A stretch of DNA of 64,000 nucleotides, from NCBI GenBank assembly GCA_026874595.1, contig CM049318.1, positions 3,593,741 to 3,657,740 on the forward strand. The letters run 5' to 3'. This DNA comes from Sipunculus nudus (lineage: Eukaryota; Annelida; Sipuncula; Golfingiida; Sipunculidae). Shown here one piece after another: positions 24,270-37,400 of this stretch (position 1 is its first letter; every line of letters starts with the position of its first letter). The position numbers and the translations under genes were made by a program. The notes below the pieces were generated by a model that had not been told where the DNA came from, did not search any database, and was given only the letters and a program-made list of their open reading frames with translations.

Positions 24270-25795
24270 GCCAAATCTCGCACCATTTCTCGTCAAACGA
24301 GAGTCTTCGAGATTTCATTAAATATGACCTACAGGTTGCATTTTTTTAACAATGGCTTTGAAATTGATATATTTTGTGTTATTTATAAATATCTCGAAAT
24401 TAGTTTTTCATTTTTTGGAAATAGCCACCAGGGGGCGTGGTACCTGAAACACTGTAACATATCATTTTTCTGCAATATCTAAAATAATTTTAAACATGGC
24501 ACAATTTTTATCGTTGTATCTTAAACTAGGAACATTGGCTTATTCCTCCGCACATGTAGCTTTGTGCTGCCGTTACCATGGTTACCAAATTTGTGGGTTA
24601 AACTTGACGATCTGAAAATATGCAGTTTTTGGCTTCTATCTCGGTTAATATTTATGTTTCAAGGGTCTAGTTTTTTGCATAAGGCTGCTTCCCCTTGGTT
24701 CTAAGTCATTCAATTGCAAGTCTCGTCAAATTTCGCTCGGTTTATCGTCAAACGAGAAAAAACGAGATTTCACAGAAATGCTTATAACTCGGCGACTTTT
24801 ACAGCTACACAGGTCTAGTTTTCGGCATTTCATAACATATGACCAGCTTGACACGCCAGAAAAGAAATCAGGCCAAATCTCGCACCATATCTCGTCAAGC
24901 GAGAAAAAACGAGATATCATGGAAATGCTTATAACTAGGCGACTTTTACAGCTACTCAGGTCTAGTTTTTGGCATTTGGTAACATTTGGCCAACTTGACA
25001 TAGTAAAACTGCGATACTTGGCGAAATCTCGCACTATATCTGGTCAAATGTGGAAAAACGAGATTTCACAGAAATGCATACAAGTCGGCGACTTTCACGG
25101 CTAGACAGGTCTAGTTTTTGGCATTCATTAACATTTGGACGGCTTGACATGACAAACCTGCAAGACTGGCCAAATCTCGCACCATATCTCGTCAAACGAT
25201 AAAAAAGGAGATTTCACAGAAATGCCAATAACTCGGCGACTTTTACAGCTAGACAGATGTAGTTTTCGCCATTTCATAACATTTAGAGAGTTTGATATGA
25301 CAAATCTACAAGACTGGCCAAATCCTGCACCATATCTCGTCAAACGAGAAAACACGAGAGTACACGGAAATGCTTATAACTCGGCGACTTTTACAGCTAG
25401 ACGGATCTAGTTTTCGCCATTTCGTAACGTTTGGCCGTCTTGACATAATAAATCTGCTCGTCTTGCCAAATCTCGTACTATATCTCGTCAAGCGAGAAAA
25501 AAACATGATTTCACGTAAATGCTGATAACACGGCGACTTTTGCAGCTAGACAGGTCTAGTTTCCGGCATTTTGTAATATTTGACAAACCTGACATGACAA
25601 AACTGGAAATCTCACCAAAGCTCGCACCATTTCCCGTCAAACGAGAAAACACGAGATTTCATGCAAATGCTTATAACTCAGCGGCTTTTATAGCTAGACA
25701 GGTCTAGTTTTCGGCATTTCATATCATTTGGCCAGCTTGACATGACAAACCTGAAAACGTCTCACTGCTTCTTGTCAAACGAGATTAACGGGATT
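24270..25795 (-). repeat. Tandem array of units of about 149 bp with a palindromic core
   Basis: Units contain TCTCGTCAAACGAGA (a perfect 6-bp-arm palindrome), GAAATGCTTATAACTCGGCG, and ACTTTTACAGCTAGACAGGT followed by CTAGTTTT. Cores lie near 24,740, 24,889, 25,038, 25,186, 25,335, 25,484, 25,633 and 25,775, with one detached copy at 24,288. Spacing is 142-149 bp. The short ORFs here (for example 24,778-25,104) are translations of the repeat. Confidence 0.9.
24425..24438 (+). promoter_or_regulatory. CTCF-like motif in element B
   Basis: CCACCAGGGGGCGT fits the CTCF core consensus well. It sits in the single A-type module of element B. Function is inferred from the motif only. Confidence 0.3.
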
Positions 25796-25993
25796 TCATG
25801 AAAAAATTTTGAACTTGGTCCCTTTTACACTAGAAAGATATGCAGCTGTTAAAGGTCAGCATGCATAAATAAACATATTATCCGTTTCTGCTGCCCCCAC
25901 AATGTTGCTCATTCATATTAATGTTTCTACATGCACTCTCTGTCTATCTGTCTGTATCATTTCCATTTCCGGCAAGCGCGTGACCTCTGGTCA

Positions 25994-28035
25994 TCTTGTT
26001 TCATTGTTTGTTTTTTTTTTTATTCTGATTCCCCATTTGTCAGTGTTCCATAAGATGTATCGAACTCAAACCATGCACGCCCAGGACAAAGTGAATCTAG
26101 AATTGGTCTGATGCGTGTGTTCTTGAAGTAAATGTGCAACTTAACATTCTGCAAGACGGGGTATATTTATGGCTCAAGCGACACAAGAGAACAAGTTTTT
26201 CATTTTGCGAAATGTTGGCTTGTACTTTAACAATGACCATTGGGAATCCTTCTCAATTTCCCTTAGGACATTACATTTCTTCGAGAATAAAAAATGGCGT
26301 CTTTTATCCTAAGTCACAGGTACTAGGTATATGTTTAACTCGATGACTTACCTGCCTTAACATAAAGATACCCTTTAAAGTAGAGCATCGAATAATCATT
26401 GTTGTCCTTGAAGGGCAGTCTGGTGCATTCTAAGTGTAGCTTAGTAAAATTATTTCATATACGGACACATCAATTTACATTACTACTTAAAAAGCAGTCA
26501 ATCGCTCTGAAATATCAGTATGTATCATATATCTGATACGACACATCTAGTTTCAAATGGCAGAACCACCGTCCCCCTTACTTTGATCTTGTACAGACGG
26601 TCAACAGACGGTCATACCTCCGAGAATGATCAATCGATGAAAGTAGCAGGGAACAGCCATCTACGTCAGAATAATCCGTATATATCTAGTCCACTTTCGA
26701 TGAAAACGTCTTTCACAACCTTTGGTTGCGTCGTCTTTATAGGCCTAGCAGTAAAGAACGAGTTTTCTATTGGACGCTGATATCTTGATATTGATCTCAG
26801 ATTACCCCCCCCCCCCCACCTTACTAAACAATCTGATGTCCAAATTAGGTTGCATGTGTGCTATTCTTATGGGTACATGTCTTTTGCGTTTTAGTGAAGA
26901 CTATCAGTCAATATGAATACAAATAAAAATATAATTCACATTTTGGGATTCTATTTTTATTTTTCATAGATTGAAACCATTTTTAAATTTCGTATCCTTC
27001 TCGTGGTTTATTTACATAATATATCATGACTTGAAAACATAAAATTTATCATGTAGTTACATCAGCTAGGTGTAATATGAATAGTAAAATCGATAAAAAA
27101 TTACCGGAGGTAAATTGAAAGCTTTACATCGGGAGTTTTTTTTAAGCAGGATCTGTTTTTCTGATTACGTCTGGTGACATTAAATGTTTATGATTCAGGG
27201 TATCTCATAATTGCAACAGCTGGCGTTTTAGTTTATTAAAGTCCCTGGGGGACATGGACTGCTCAATACAGTCATGACAGATTAACTATGACAATAAGTG
27301 TAAGGAAGCTAACATGATAATCTTTCATAAGCCGACATACCATTATAAAAAGTATACGATGTATTACTACTTCTTGTAATTTATAATTTAATTGGATAAC
27401 CAAACAGGTGGTTTGGTAGATGTGATAAATTATTTATCAATTCAAACGAATCAATGTTTTCTAGTTTATAGCGGAACGATGGTTTTGCTTCCCGCTTGTG
27501 TAGCTCATATGGCCAGACGCTATTAGACTCTTTTTTCTGTATATATTTCTCATAACGTTCTATTTCTTTTTCTATACTTAGGTCGTCTCCTTATTCAGCC
27601 GTGATTCATTACTTAGTTAATTGGCATTCCATTTTCGTCCAGTCAAACCACATGACATACACAGATCCCGTAGGCCCGCTATATAATACTGCGCCGTCAA
27701 TGAAATCGTGGAGAGATAAAATGTATAAATGTCTCCCACTTTTTTCCAGGTTCATTTAAATGCACGACTTTATAATTCATACACAACTGTCCTGTTTTGT
27801 GTGTTTGTGCCAAGAATAAATCTTATATTTGGTCACCCTGTCTTGTATGATATTGCTTCGGGATCCACATGACATCAGTTTTCTCTGAACCATTAGGAAA
27901 TATGACTGTGTCTCGTAATTTTGTCGGTCCTCCAGTCCCATGGTCTTTTTACATTCCCAGTACTTCTGTACTATTAGCATTTTTAGTAGTTATCTTGTCT
28001 GAACCAGTGAGAACCCAACAAAAAGATAACTAGAG
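25994..28035. other. Intergenic DNA with a poly(C) tract
   Basis: A run of 13 C lies at 26,805-26,817. An 86-codon ORF at 26,520-26,780 shows no recognisable domain. Confidence 0.5.
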
Positions 28036-28760
28036 AGAACTAGGGACCCATTGGTCTCGACGCTCAGCTAAATTTGTCTATAAGGATATTTTCAAAGAAT
28101 TTTTTTTCGATTGACAGTCCTGTGTTCTGAACCAATGACCTTGTGACCAAAAAATCTTAAAACCTATTATCCTAGAACTTGCAGCATTTAGATGATTGTA
28201 ACAATCTTTTGAAAAGTAACCTTGACCTCTGACTAGGTAACCTAAAAATTTACAGATTTCCTCACTTCGGGCAAGTAAGTCATGTGTGACAGATGGAAAG
28301 TTCAGGATGAAAAGTTTGATTTACAGTGCATCCACAATCTTTTTGTGGCTCCTGTGACCTTCAACTTTGACCTCTGGACCTTGAAAATCAAATTAAAATG
28401 ACTAAAGTGATGGGACATTAATAAATCAAGTATGAAGCCAATTTTCTATCCAAAGCAGAATTATCATCCATAAAATAATTTGTGAATGGTTGGGCCCTGT
28501 GACCTTGACCTTTGACCCTATGACCCCAAAATCGGACAGAACCTTCCTCTATTGGCAGGTTAGCAGTGTCTTGAAATGGAAGGTTTATGATGAAAAGTTT
28601 GGCTTCAAATGCCTATGCATTCTTTTTAACCAACTCAAGCTCACTTACCAAATCTGCTTACTCAGTGGATGTGACGTTATGGATGTCTTGTTCTACATAA
28701 GATTTGATAAGACAGAACACATGAAATGTTCTGATAAAGCCAACTGACGTGACTACCAAA
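28036..28760 (+). mobile_element. Repeat family C, copy 1
   Basis: The start CTAGGGACCCATTGGTCTCG, then ACGCTCAGCTAAA, matches 52,245. It holds tandem units of about 140 bp with GTGACCTTGACCTTTGACCC (best at 28,499), GATGAAAAGTTTGGCTTCAA and ATTATCATCCATAAAATAAT. Unit motifs lie at about 28,135, 28,220, 28,358 and 28,499. No coding capacity. Confidence 0.65.
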
Positions 28761-29020
28761 AATACCGCTCAGTAGGTAATCCTTGATTAGCTCTAGATAT
28801 GTACAAATGGATTCCTCCTCATAGAGATCAATATTAGGGTTTCTAGGAGGAAACGGAAAATGGTCTAATTATTCAACAGTATACGACGAAGCCAGTGGTT
28901 GAACTTTGGTCGTTCAATCTGAACCTGACTGGAATTTGATACATTCATGAGCCTCAAGAAAAAATGAGGAAATTTCGGTAAAATCAAGACATTCGATGAT
29001 CATTTTATATTGTCAAACGG

Positions 29021-29067
<47 letters not shown>

Positions 29068-31279
29068 ATTTTTTGTGAAAGATGTAGTTTATAATAATCC
29101 AAATAGATTTTAATGTGTTTCAGCCTCATCTTAGATCTACAAGGCCATTGTTTAAAAGATGATTTATAATAAATTAAGTGCGTATAACTTTCTTAAAAGT
29201 TTATAAACGCATTTCAGGGTTACATGAGGAAGGATGTATGCAGATATATTATGGACACCATGCATAGCAGTATCTGTATATCCTGATGAACGCCGTCTAC
29301 GTGTCACAAAGCAACTCTCAGATAACCAAGGCTTTCAGGAGGAAAAATAACCGGAGATCAAGTCACGTGGGTTTCTTCAGCATCCCAAGGTGTGGAGATC
29401 ATAGAAAAATTTTGAAGTTTTTGTACATTTTATTCAGTAATATAGTTTGTTACAACATCAGTGTGACACTGTGTGGTTTTACATCATTATGTTGAAATAT
29501 AAGGGTAAGTTATCATTTGACAGCGCACTTTCACTGGTTTGTATGAGGGAGTCCACTTTCTCTTACAGCAAAACATTCGGTATCTGGGACACCCAGAACT
29601 GTGTGCCCTGAAGAGATTTTGAGCATCACAGTCGCTTACCCCAGCGCTCCTGAAGGCTCTAGATAACTATTAGATTTTTTTTTTTTTTTTTATATTTACA
29701 ATTTCATTATTTTATCAGATCATTTATTATTGTATTGTATTATATATGTTTAAATGAGCAATTATAATAAATAAAATGAATAGTAAGGAGTGAGAAAAAG
29801 TAAATGAAATTTACAAATAAAAGGGGAAGATTAGTTATAATTATGACAACCAGGTGGCACCAGTTGCTATCCGGAAGTGATCACTGTGAATTTACATGAC
29901 AGTAAAGACATTGCTTGCACCTTTGAGCAGGGCAGTTGCTTGGTACATTGTAGACTGCTGTTGCAAATAAAAAGAAATATAGCAGGACACACATTCTATG
30001 ACAAAAAATACATACTTTATTATTGTTACAATCAATCATAGATGTATTTACAAGCATTATCACCCAGCACTAAATGACTGGAACGCCATCCCCCGACGTG
30101 TGCTATGGCATTCTAGGTGCAATCGTTCCCATCATCCCCGGCAGTCGACGTCATAGCTACGTCACCCATGTAGGCCTATCAAACATGACCTGCGTTTATC
30201 TGAATGCTAATACATGGATATAACGTGAGTCTGGCAGGGTTGCCCGTAAATATGTATGTTTGTTTGTGTCTGCTTATATGCCGCTTTTTTATATATTTTA
30301 TTTATTTTTATTTTAACTACAATTGCGGTCTCTTTTGGAAGACATTATCTTGTAGTCCCTTGCATAATAAACGTAAATGCTACTGTTGCATGCCAGGAGC
30401 CGGTAATATAAATAAACGGCAATCATGTCTATTTTGTCCTGTCAAAGACAAACGTACTGATGATGCATCTAGCTCTTGACTATTGGATAACCTCCATAGA
30501 TAATGTAAGAAAAATAAAGGTATATATAAGATTGTGTGTGTTCTAATGGCAGTAATATTGTTTTCCGTACTGCTGCGTGGATATTAATAATTTGAATAAA
30601 TTAAGTGCGTATAAAAAGGGAATATACTATTGATAGAAGAGGACAGGGCAGCATAAATAAGTCTCAGTTCCTGGTTCTAAAGTAAGCTCTCCATATATCT
30701 GATGGTTTCGTTTTTGAAGATATAAAATATACTCCCGCAAACCACTGATATTTAAAGAGGTTAAAATTCCACAGTTGTCCATATATGACAATTTCCGCAA
30801 ATATTTCAAGCTCTACGTGACAGCTCACGAATACTGGATAACAGCGGCTGGGATTACTTGCGGGCGATATTCCACAATTGCCTGTTTCAGCCATCATGGT
30901 GGCTGTCGCAGGATCCATTGGTTGTTCCTGTCCTCGCCAGATGGCGTGGCTATCTTGTTCATACGTTTTACTCCTTCTCTGGTTCATCAGTTTCATTGCC
31001 ATTATTATGAATTTGCAAAAAAAAAAAAAAAAAAAAAAAACAATCGTAGATTTCTTAAGGAAAGTTCAATTATGCTTTAACTAACAATGGAATTATACTT
31101 ATTATGAAATGGCAATAGTTGTGTACCCCACGACCGTTTCACTTCATACCCTCATCACAGGGGGCGCCCCACTCTGGCAATTATCCAATTTCGCACAATT
31201 ATCTGAGTAGTATTCCATCGCGAAAAAGGACAAGTAGGCGAACTGTTTTGCATTTTCCAGAAATGTCAACTAAATGTCA
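28761..31279. other. Intergenic DNA with microsatellites and direct repeats
   Basis: It contains (TA)n at about 29,021-29,064, a T17 run at 29,675-29,691, an A24 run at 31,017-31,040, and a 20-bp exact direct repeat at 29,168 and 30,595. A 91-codon ORF at 30,204-30,479 ends in a Cys-rich stretch (KCYCCMPGAGN, CLFCPVK), followed by an AATAAA at about 30,510. It could be a terminal exon but has no family match I can name. Confidence 0.4.
29021..29064. repeat. (TA)n microsatellite
   Basis: An uninterrupted TA run of about 22 units. Confidence 0.95.
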
Positions 31280-31468
31280 TCACCTTAGCGTCCAATTTGG
31301 GAAGTTCAAAAGGAGAGAGATTATGACTAGAACAGGAAATGACGTAGCAGGCCACGTGACCGCGTGGCTTTTGGCTTTGTGAAGTTGAGTCCTTGTAAGT
31401 ACAGCTGTAGTCTCGTTAACAGGGACACCTTGGTTACAGTAAGACTTGTCACAACAAGCTATACACTC
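31280..31468 (-). CDS. Ly6 gene exon 4: CC..CN motif and GPI signal
   Basis: The acceptor TTTTTGTTTCAG precedes the exon. It has 62 codons plus TGA, starting E-C-I-A-C-C-D-K-S-Y-C-N. The C-terminal 25 residues are hydrophobic with a short polar end, as in GPI-anchored LU proteins. Confidence 0.8.
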   Translation of the reverse strand, partial: ECIACCDKSYCNQGVPVNETTAVLTRTQLHKAKSHAVTWPATSFPVLVIISLLLNFPNWTLR

Positions 31469-34400
31469 CTGAAACAAAAATGAAATGAATGATAAATTTT
31501 AAACAATAAAATATTAAATAATGTGTGTTATATGCTTGTATTTGTTGTCTGACACAAATCAACCTAACTGAATCTGTACCACAGATGGTTACCCCATGAA
31601 ATTTGAAAATGTTCTCCCAAATTATATTTCACAAGAGAAATTAACATCAAAATAAATAAGAGTCTTAAATCCTAATTAATTAATATAAAACTCATTTTGT
31701 ATGCAAATGACATACGTTGCCAATTTTATTTTATCCGAGTCCATTTATAGTTGGTTATAACACCCAAAAAGTTAAATTGCATATTTTTATGCATATGATT
31801 GATGACCTTGACCTTGAATTATTTATATATCTGTTTAGTAAGACTCAGGTCGTGTTCCCTCCATGCAGCAATCCTTCGGGTATCAATGTTTATGTTAATA
31901 AATATGTACGTTCCATTTCTTGTTGGCAGACACTCATATACTATCGTTATCCCCCTCTCTTATTTTTAGAAACAACGACAAATTTACCCATTTTATATTT
32001 GATTTATATTTGACAGCTGCTCAGTCAGATGATTTAATTATCTTCATGACATGTGAGAAATAACGAATAAATAACAGAGAATAACAATACAATTAATTAT
32101 ATCATAAGCACGAATAATATCACTTACAAAGTTTAGACCGACTTCTCTGCAGCCGACGTCCCCGCATGTGCTAACGGAAGCGCACATCTTGCGCACGCGC
32201 ACACTGCGGCGGTGCATAATGTCAAACACGTGTATTGTTTTGCATATGGCCTTTCCTGCAACATATCATAAACGTATCATACACTATAGTAATCAAATCG
32301 CTCAATACAGAAGTGAAATTCAATTTCTCAACAGTATTAATGAGAATAATCACTAACCTGACTAATATGTATTACTTTTAATAACCGATATAGACATACC
32401 GCGATTGTATCGACTAGTGAGTATTGGTATTATTAACTATCATTGTAATTATTAATTTTATCATAAGAATTAGTATTAATCGTATAATTATGGTTGTTAA
32501 TATAATCGCCACGATATTATATACTGTGTCTTCATGCAAAACTACGACGATAAAACTAGGGACCCACAGAATTATCATCCATAAACTATTTTATGAATGG
32601 ATGAGCCCTATGACCTTGACCTTTGACCCTATGACCCCAAAACTGAACAGAATCTTCCATATCTTCCAGGTGAGTAACATCGTGAAGATGGCAGGTTTAT
32701 GATGAAAAGTTTGGCTCCAATTGCATATGCATTCATTTTAAAGAAATAAGTCCTGTGCTCTTGACCTTTGACCATTGGACGCCAAAATCGACACGGTTCT
32801 TAATTAGTTGTGAGCCATATATAAGTTAAGCTTGAAACCAATATGTCAAACTAAACTGGAGTTATCATCTGGAAACGAATTTGTAAACAGATGGCCCCTG
32901 TGACCTGGACCTTTGACCTTGTGACCCCAAATTCATTTATACTCTCGCCATACAGGCAAGTCAGCTAAATGCGCAAGATGGAAAGTTTGGGATGAAATGC
33001 TTGGCTTAAAATGCAGCCATAATCTTTTTAAATAAGTGAGTAATGTGACCTTGACCTCTGACCATGTGAACTATAAATCATATAGGTTCTTCCTTCAGTG
33101 ATGGGCCGTATGTAAGTCTAGTGGAAATCTATGTGTCAATCCAACCTCGAGTTATCACCTGGAAACAAATTTGTGTGGAAAGACGGATTGACAGATAGAC
33201 AGCTAGACAAACAGACAGACAGAGTGATTACTATAGGACATCAACTTGTGATCAATAAACACATCAGGTTCTGGGACTTTAGATGTAATCACAGCTGAGA
33301 AATTGAAATGATTGTTGTCATTTTATAGTGAAAAAAGAAAAATATTCGTTAAAATAACAAAAAATACAGGTGGCGCCATCACTTTTCGGGAACTGACAAA
33401 ACTAGTCATGGTCAACATTCAAGGCAGGATTCATGACAGTCCATGCATTACTTATCAAGATATTGGAGGTTTTGTGTCAATTTTTTTATTATTGAGCCAA
33501 TCACTTTTTTCCAGGCCCCCATTTTAGCAAGCGCAGCTCACCTGTGATCCAACTATGAGTTAACTATGTAGCATACACCAAAGTGTGATTAAGACCCTTG
33601 CGGAGTTAGATATGTGGTCCCTGACTACTTTCTAAATTATAATTAGTACGTATTATAGTTATACGTACCTTGCGGACAGTTTACATCGGGCGCCCAGTCG
33701 TTGCAGGCCTCGTTGTCAGTCCTATTAGGGCAGGTCCAGCACGTTAAACCTACAATAATCAATAAGGTACAGCTGTTTATTATACGAAAGTTTAAAGGGG
33801 CCTATTCATATACTAGATGGACTGAAAGAAAGCTTGCATCAGGCGCGATCAACAGCGCAAAACATACTAGTAAACATAACGCAAACGCCACCTGCTTCCG
33901 CACAGTGCAACTTCACATAAGTTTCAAATCGGTGTCTACTTCTTTGAATGTGTCTTCATGTTTGTTTGAAAGTTGTCGCGCATGCGCAAAATCGGAAAGA
34001 GAAACACATAAACAGAACCATGACAAAGCAGGTATTGGAAATAAAGAAGGTACTTTTATTTGTTATTTTACAATCGTTTACGGTTTTTACATACTTAAAT
34101 AGTTCGGAACCATCTGCCATACTGTCAGCAAAGTATGCGTCTTGCCGTTTATTCCAGATATGGGAATGAAATCATAAATCAGCACAATTATATGCTTATT
34201 GTTATATCTTCCATGCCAAGGTGATATCTTCTGTAAATCTGTTTCCTTAATTATACAACTCAAACGATGAAAACATCATTTTGAAGCATGTTCATACACT
34301 CCCATACACACAAAAGAGAGAGACAGAGAAAGAGAGTAAGAGAGGGAAAGACAGGCCTAAGTCTAGAGCATACATTTAATACTAGGAATATTTACCAAAA

Positions 34401-37400
34401 CGGTTTAAAACCATGTTTTATGTATAACACAAAATATTAAGACCAAGCCGTGAAAATATAAACGTTGTTCATAAGATGGTCCGAGATATAGGGTCAACAG
34501 ATAAGAGGTGTACTCAATTTGTCCATACTCCAAGCAATTTGTGGACAGACCCAGTAACGTTAAAGGGGCCCTGGCGGAAGGGCACAAGGGGGTGCAGACA
34601 GGTACGTCACCCGGCGTGCGTCACCGGGGTGCGTCATTATCCTGACCAGGGGTGACTGTTTTGGGCGGAGAGTGGGTGCACCTGGCTGCCCCTCTCCCCT
34701 GTCCTTCCCCTCTTTAAGATGAAGTGATAAAACGTAATGGCTTTTTAACCAGACCACTAATGGAAATGGCATGTACACAAGAGGTTCTTACAGAAATACT
34801 AGTATTAAAACATCAGCCCGTGTTACGGTACGAGAGGTAACTGTATTCTCTTGTTTTATATACACAAGATATGCTTCTATGGAGGCCAGCACGTCAAAAA
34901 ATGCTGCGAGGCCTGGGACAGTCTCGTGGCTGAGTATGTCAGCAGGCACGCACTGTTACCCTGCGAGACATGAATCTGTCACCGGCTACACCAGGCGTTG
35001 AAATTCCAACAGGTTTCACACATGATACAAATGCAATGGAGCACGTGTGCTTTTAGGGGTAGATTACCACCTCATTTATATTTAGAACACGTAAGAGTTG
35101 GGAGCTCGAGCAGTAAAATTTACATCAATTATAAAGAGAGGATTAATTCATGTTCATTGAATGTCTATTTTAAATGTGTCATTTTCTTTTATTTTCCTCT
35201 CTTCCAGTCCTTTGTCCTTTTAAAGAGTACTATGTAAAGCTTAGTTATGTAAAATTGCATGTGATTAAAATTTTAAGATTTTGTGAATATTTAAAAAAAA
35301 ATAATAATAAAATTAAATTTGTCTGGTCATTGTGGCACTCACTGTCTTTGGGGTTTTCAGGAGTTAATTTTCAAAAAAGGTTTTTCTAAAGGAATGTATT
35401 AAGAAATGGCACACAAAGCGTGCATGTTTATATATCTATCCGTGCATGCGCAATGGGTAGAAGACTATTATTCGTACAAAGAACAGAACAAATACAACAA
35501 AAATAAAATTCCAATTTGAAAATGTGGTTTTGGACTTAATTATCAACCAGAAAAAAAAACTCACATTTGCCAATCTTTTTAAGGAAATCTAAGTAACTCA
35601 TTCAATAAAACGAATGTTTATTCATAAGAGCATTCTAATGCCCTGCATTGTAAAATATACAAACTATGCGCTCTGTGAAAAACGTTGTTTTGTTTAAACA
35701 TCATCTCAAGGAAAGATGGCACTGCTTGTCAAAAGAAACCTCGGAAAGAATGCAGAGAACCGAAATATGGCAGTAAATCTTCAATGTGATATTCTCATAT
35801 TTTGAAATATGATATTTTGAAAATTACACTTGTAAAACGTATGTTTGGATAAGGCAATACAAACTAATAAATTGTTCTGCGGACTTCATGACCCAAAAAT
35901 AAGAAAATAAGACGGGAACTGACGATTAACTCTCATTTACCGATCAAGACAGATATTTTGAGTTTTGAGGAACCTGCTGGAAGATCACATAATTAAAAAA
36001 TGTGCATCAGTTCTTGAGATTGTGTGTAGAGAAACATCATCATTTTCGCCTATAATATCCCTTTAAACCCTTATAAATAATATTTAATGGTGCGAGACAC
36101 GAGCACCGTAACAATATTTATAGGAAGAAAATCAGCAGAAAATTTTCTGCAAAAAGTGGAAGCGACGATTCTGCAGAACAGTTATTGGTTTGGGTGGAGC
36201 TTTTAAAGGGGTTGTGATGTTACTTCAATGCTTGTATGTCTGTATGATAATACCACACTTTAACCGAGGCGTTCTTGATACGAAGTCTGATTATACTGTG
36301 ACTGTGGTCGTCAGATGTACCACAGAACAAAAAGGCCACAGAACAGTCGTGCTGGCGGCCTTAGTTCTTCATTAAACAATGCAGATTTATAAAGCCGGTG
36401 TGCTGTTACCATGGAGAGCGATTAGCTATGCTTTAAATCACGTAGTGCAGTGTTTTTTATGGGGTCATCCAGAACGTCTTGGTGTTTTAGTCGTAAATAA
36501 CGATTGACAACAGAGAAACATGTGTCAAACTACATTTATGTTATCACGTAGCTCTCACCGTCCATCTTTCTTTTATGAGAACTACAAACGTGAGCATTTT
36601 AAGTGCTAAAACAATGCTCTGCCTATTGGCACATTTGGCAAAAGGTTTCAGCATATTCAGATTACTTAATTATATACAGTCAGCTTTCGTATAAAATAAC
36701 GAACAACCTTCCGTGTATTAGGGTTTTATTGGACATTGTCTCAAGAATTATTAATATGATCAATAACAGATAATGCATGCCAGTAATTTCTCAAGACATT
36801 GTGTTTATTATTTGTTTATTATTTGTTTTGTATTATATTATGGATTTTTTAATATTGATTTATCATTGGAAAATGTGTATCTCTCAGCAATTTTATTATT
36901 ACCCCTTTATACCTTAATTTCGTGTGCTTTTTAGCCTAAGTGTATACTTTCTTGTCGTTTTAAACGATAAATAAAATATTTATTTCCTATGTTAACGATT
37001 TACGGACATTAAATTTTGCACTAAAAAGCGTCACCGTTAAGGATATTAGGTTAATCCAAGGAGATTATAAACAAATTTGATTTATAACCTCATTGCTTTA
37101 ACACGTAGATGTATAATGGTGGATCTGCACCTGTATTTTTAGGACACTTTAACCCTGGGAATATTCTGGGCGGCCCTGTAACCTCTCGCTATGTTAGAAG
37201 TCTTGTCCAGTCCAGAAGCAGAGAAATCTCTGCTATTATGTCTTGCCTGCAGATAAATAACACGGGTTCTGGACTATTCCTAATGTTGTGCTTAACAGTA
37301 GAATATTGTTCTGATCGTATATTTTTCCCTATTCCCCATTTACAGAAAGCGTAACCAATAGGTTTTGAGTCTATTCTTTAAGTTTGATATTAATTATGAT

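Larger units (their letters stand above)
23787..25993 (-). mobile_element. Element B: relative of element A in opposite orientation
   Basis: It starts with the hairpin GCTTGCCGGAAATC, TTC, GATTTCGGCAAGC. It continues with a degenerate TGTCTGTTTGTCT microsatellite, GTTTTTGGTCAA, and AAGGTCAAGGGTCAAGGTCA, and ends with ATTTCCGGCAAGCGCGTGAC followed by CTCTGGTC. These are the mirror images of the element A modules. Internally it holds one copy of the A-type box (CCACCAGGGGGCGTGG at 24,425) and about eight copies of a 149-bp unit. No transposase gene is present. Confidence 0.75.

Noticed and set aside
24726-25707. Series of ORFs with repeated RRLLQL or SCKSR motifs
   Set aside because: They follow the 149-bp repeat period on both strands, so they are repeat translations, not proteins.
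30057-30180. LINE-like NDWNAIP stretch
   Set aside because: Only a short match to a common LINE C-terminal word. No other RT-related sequence is adjacent.
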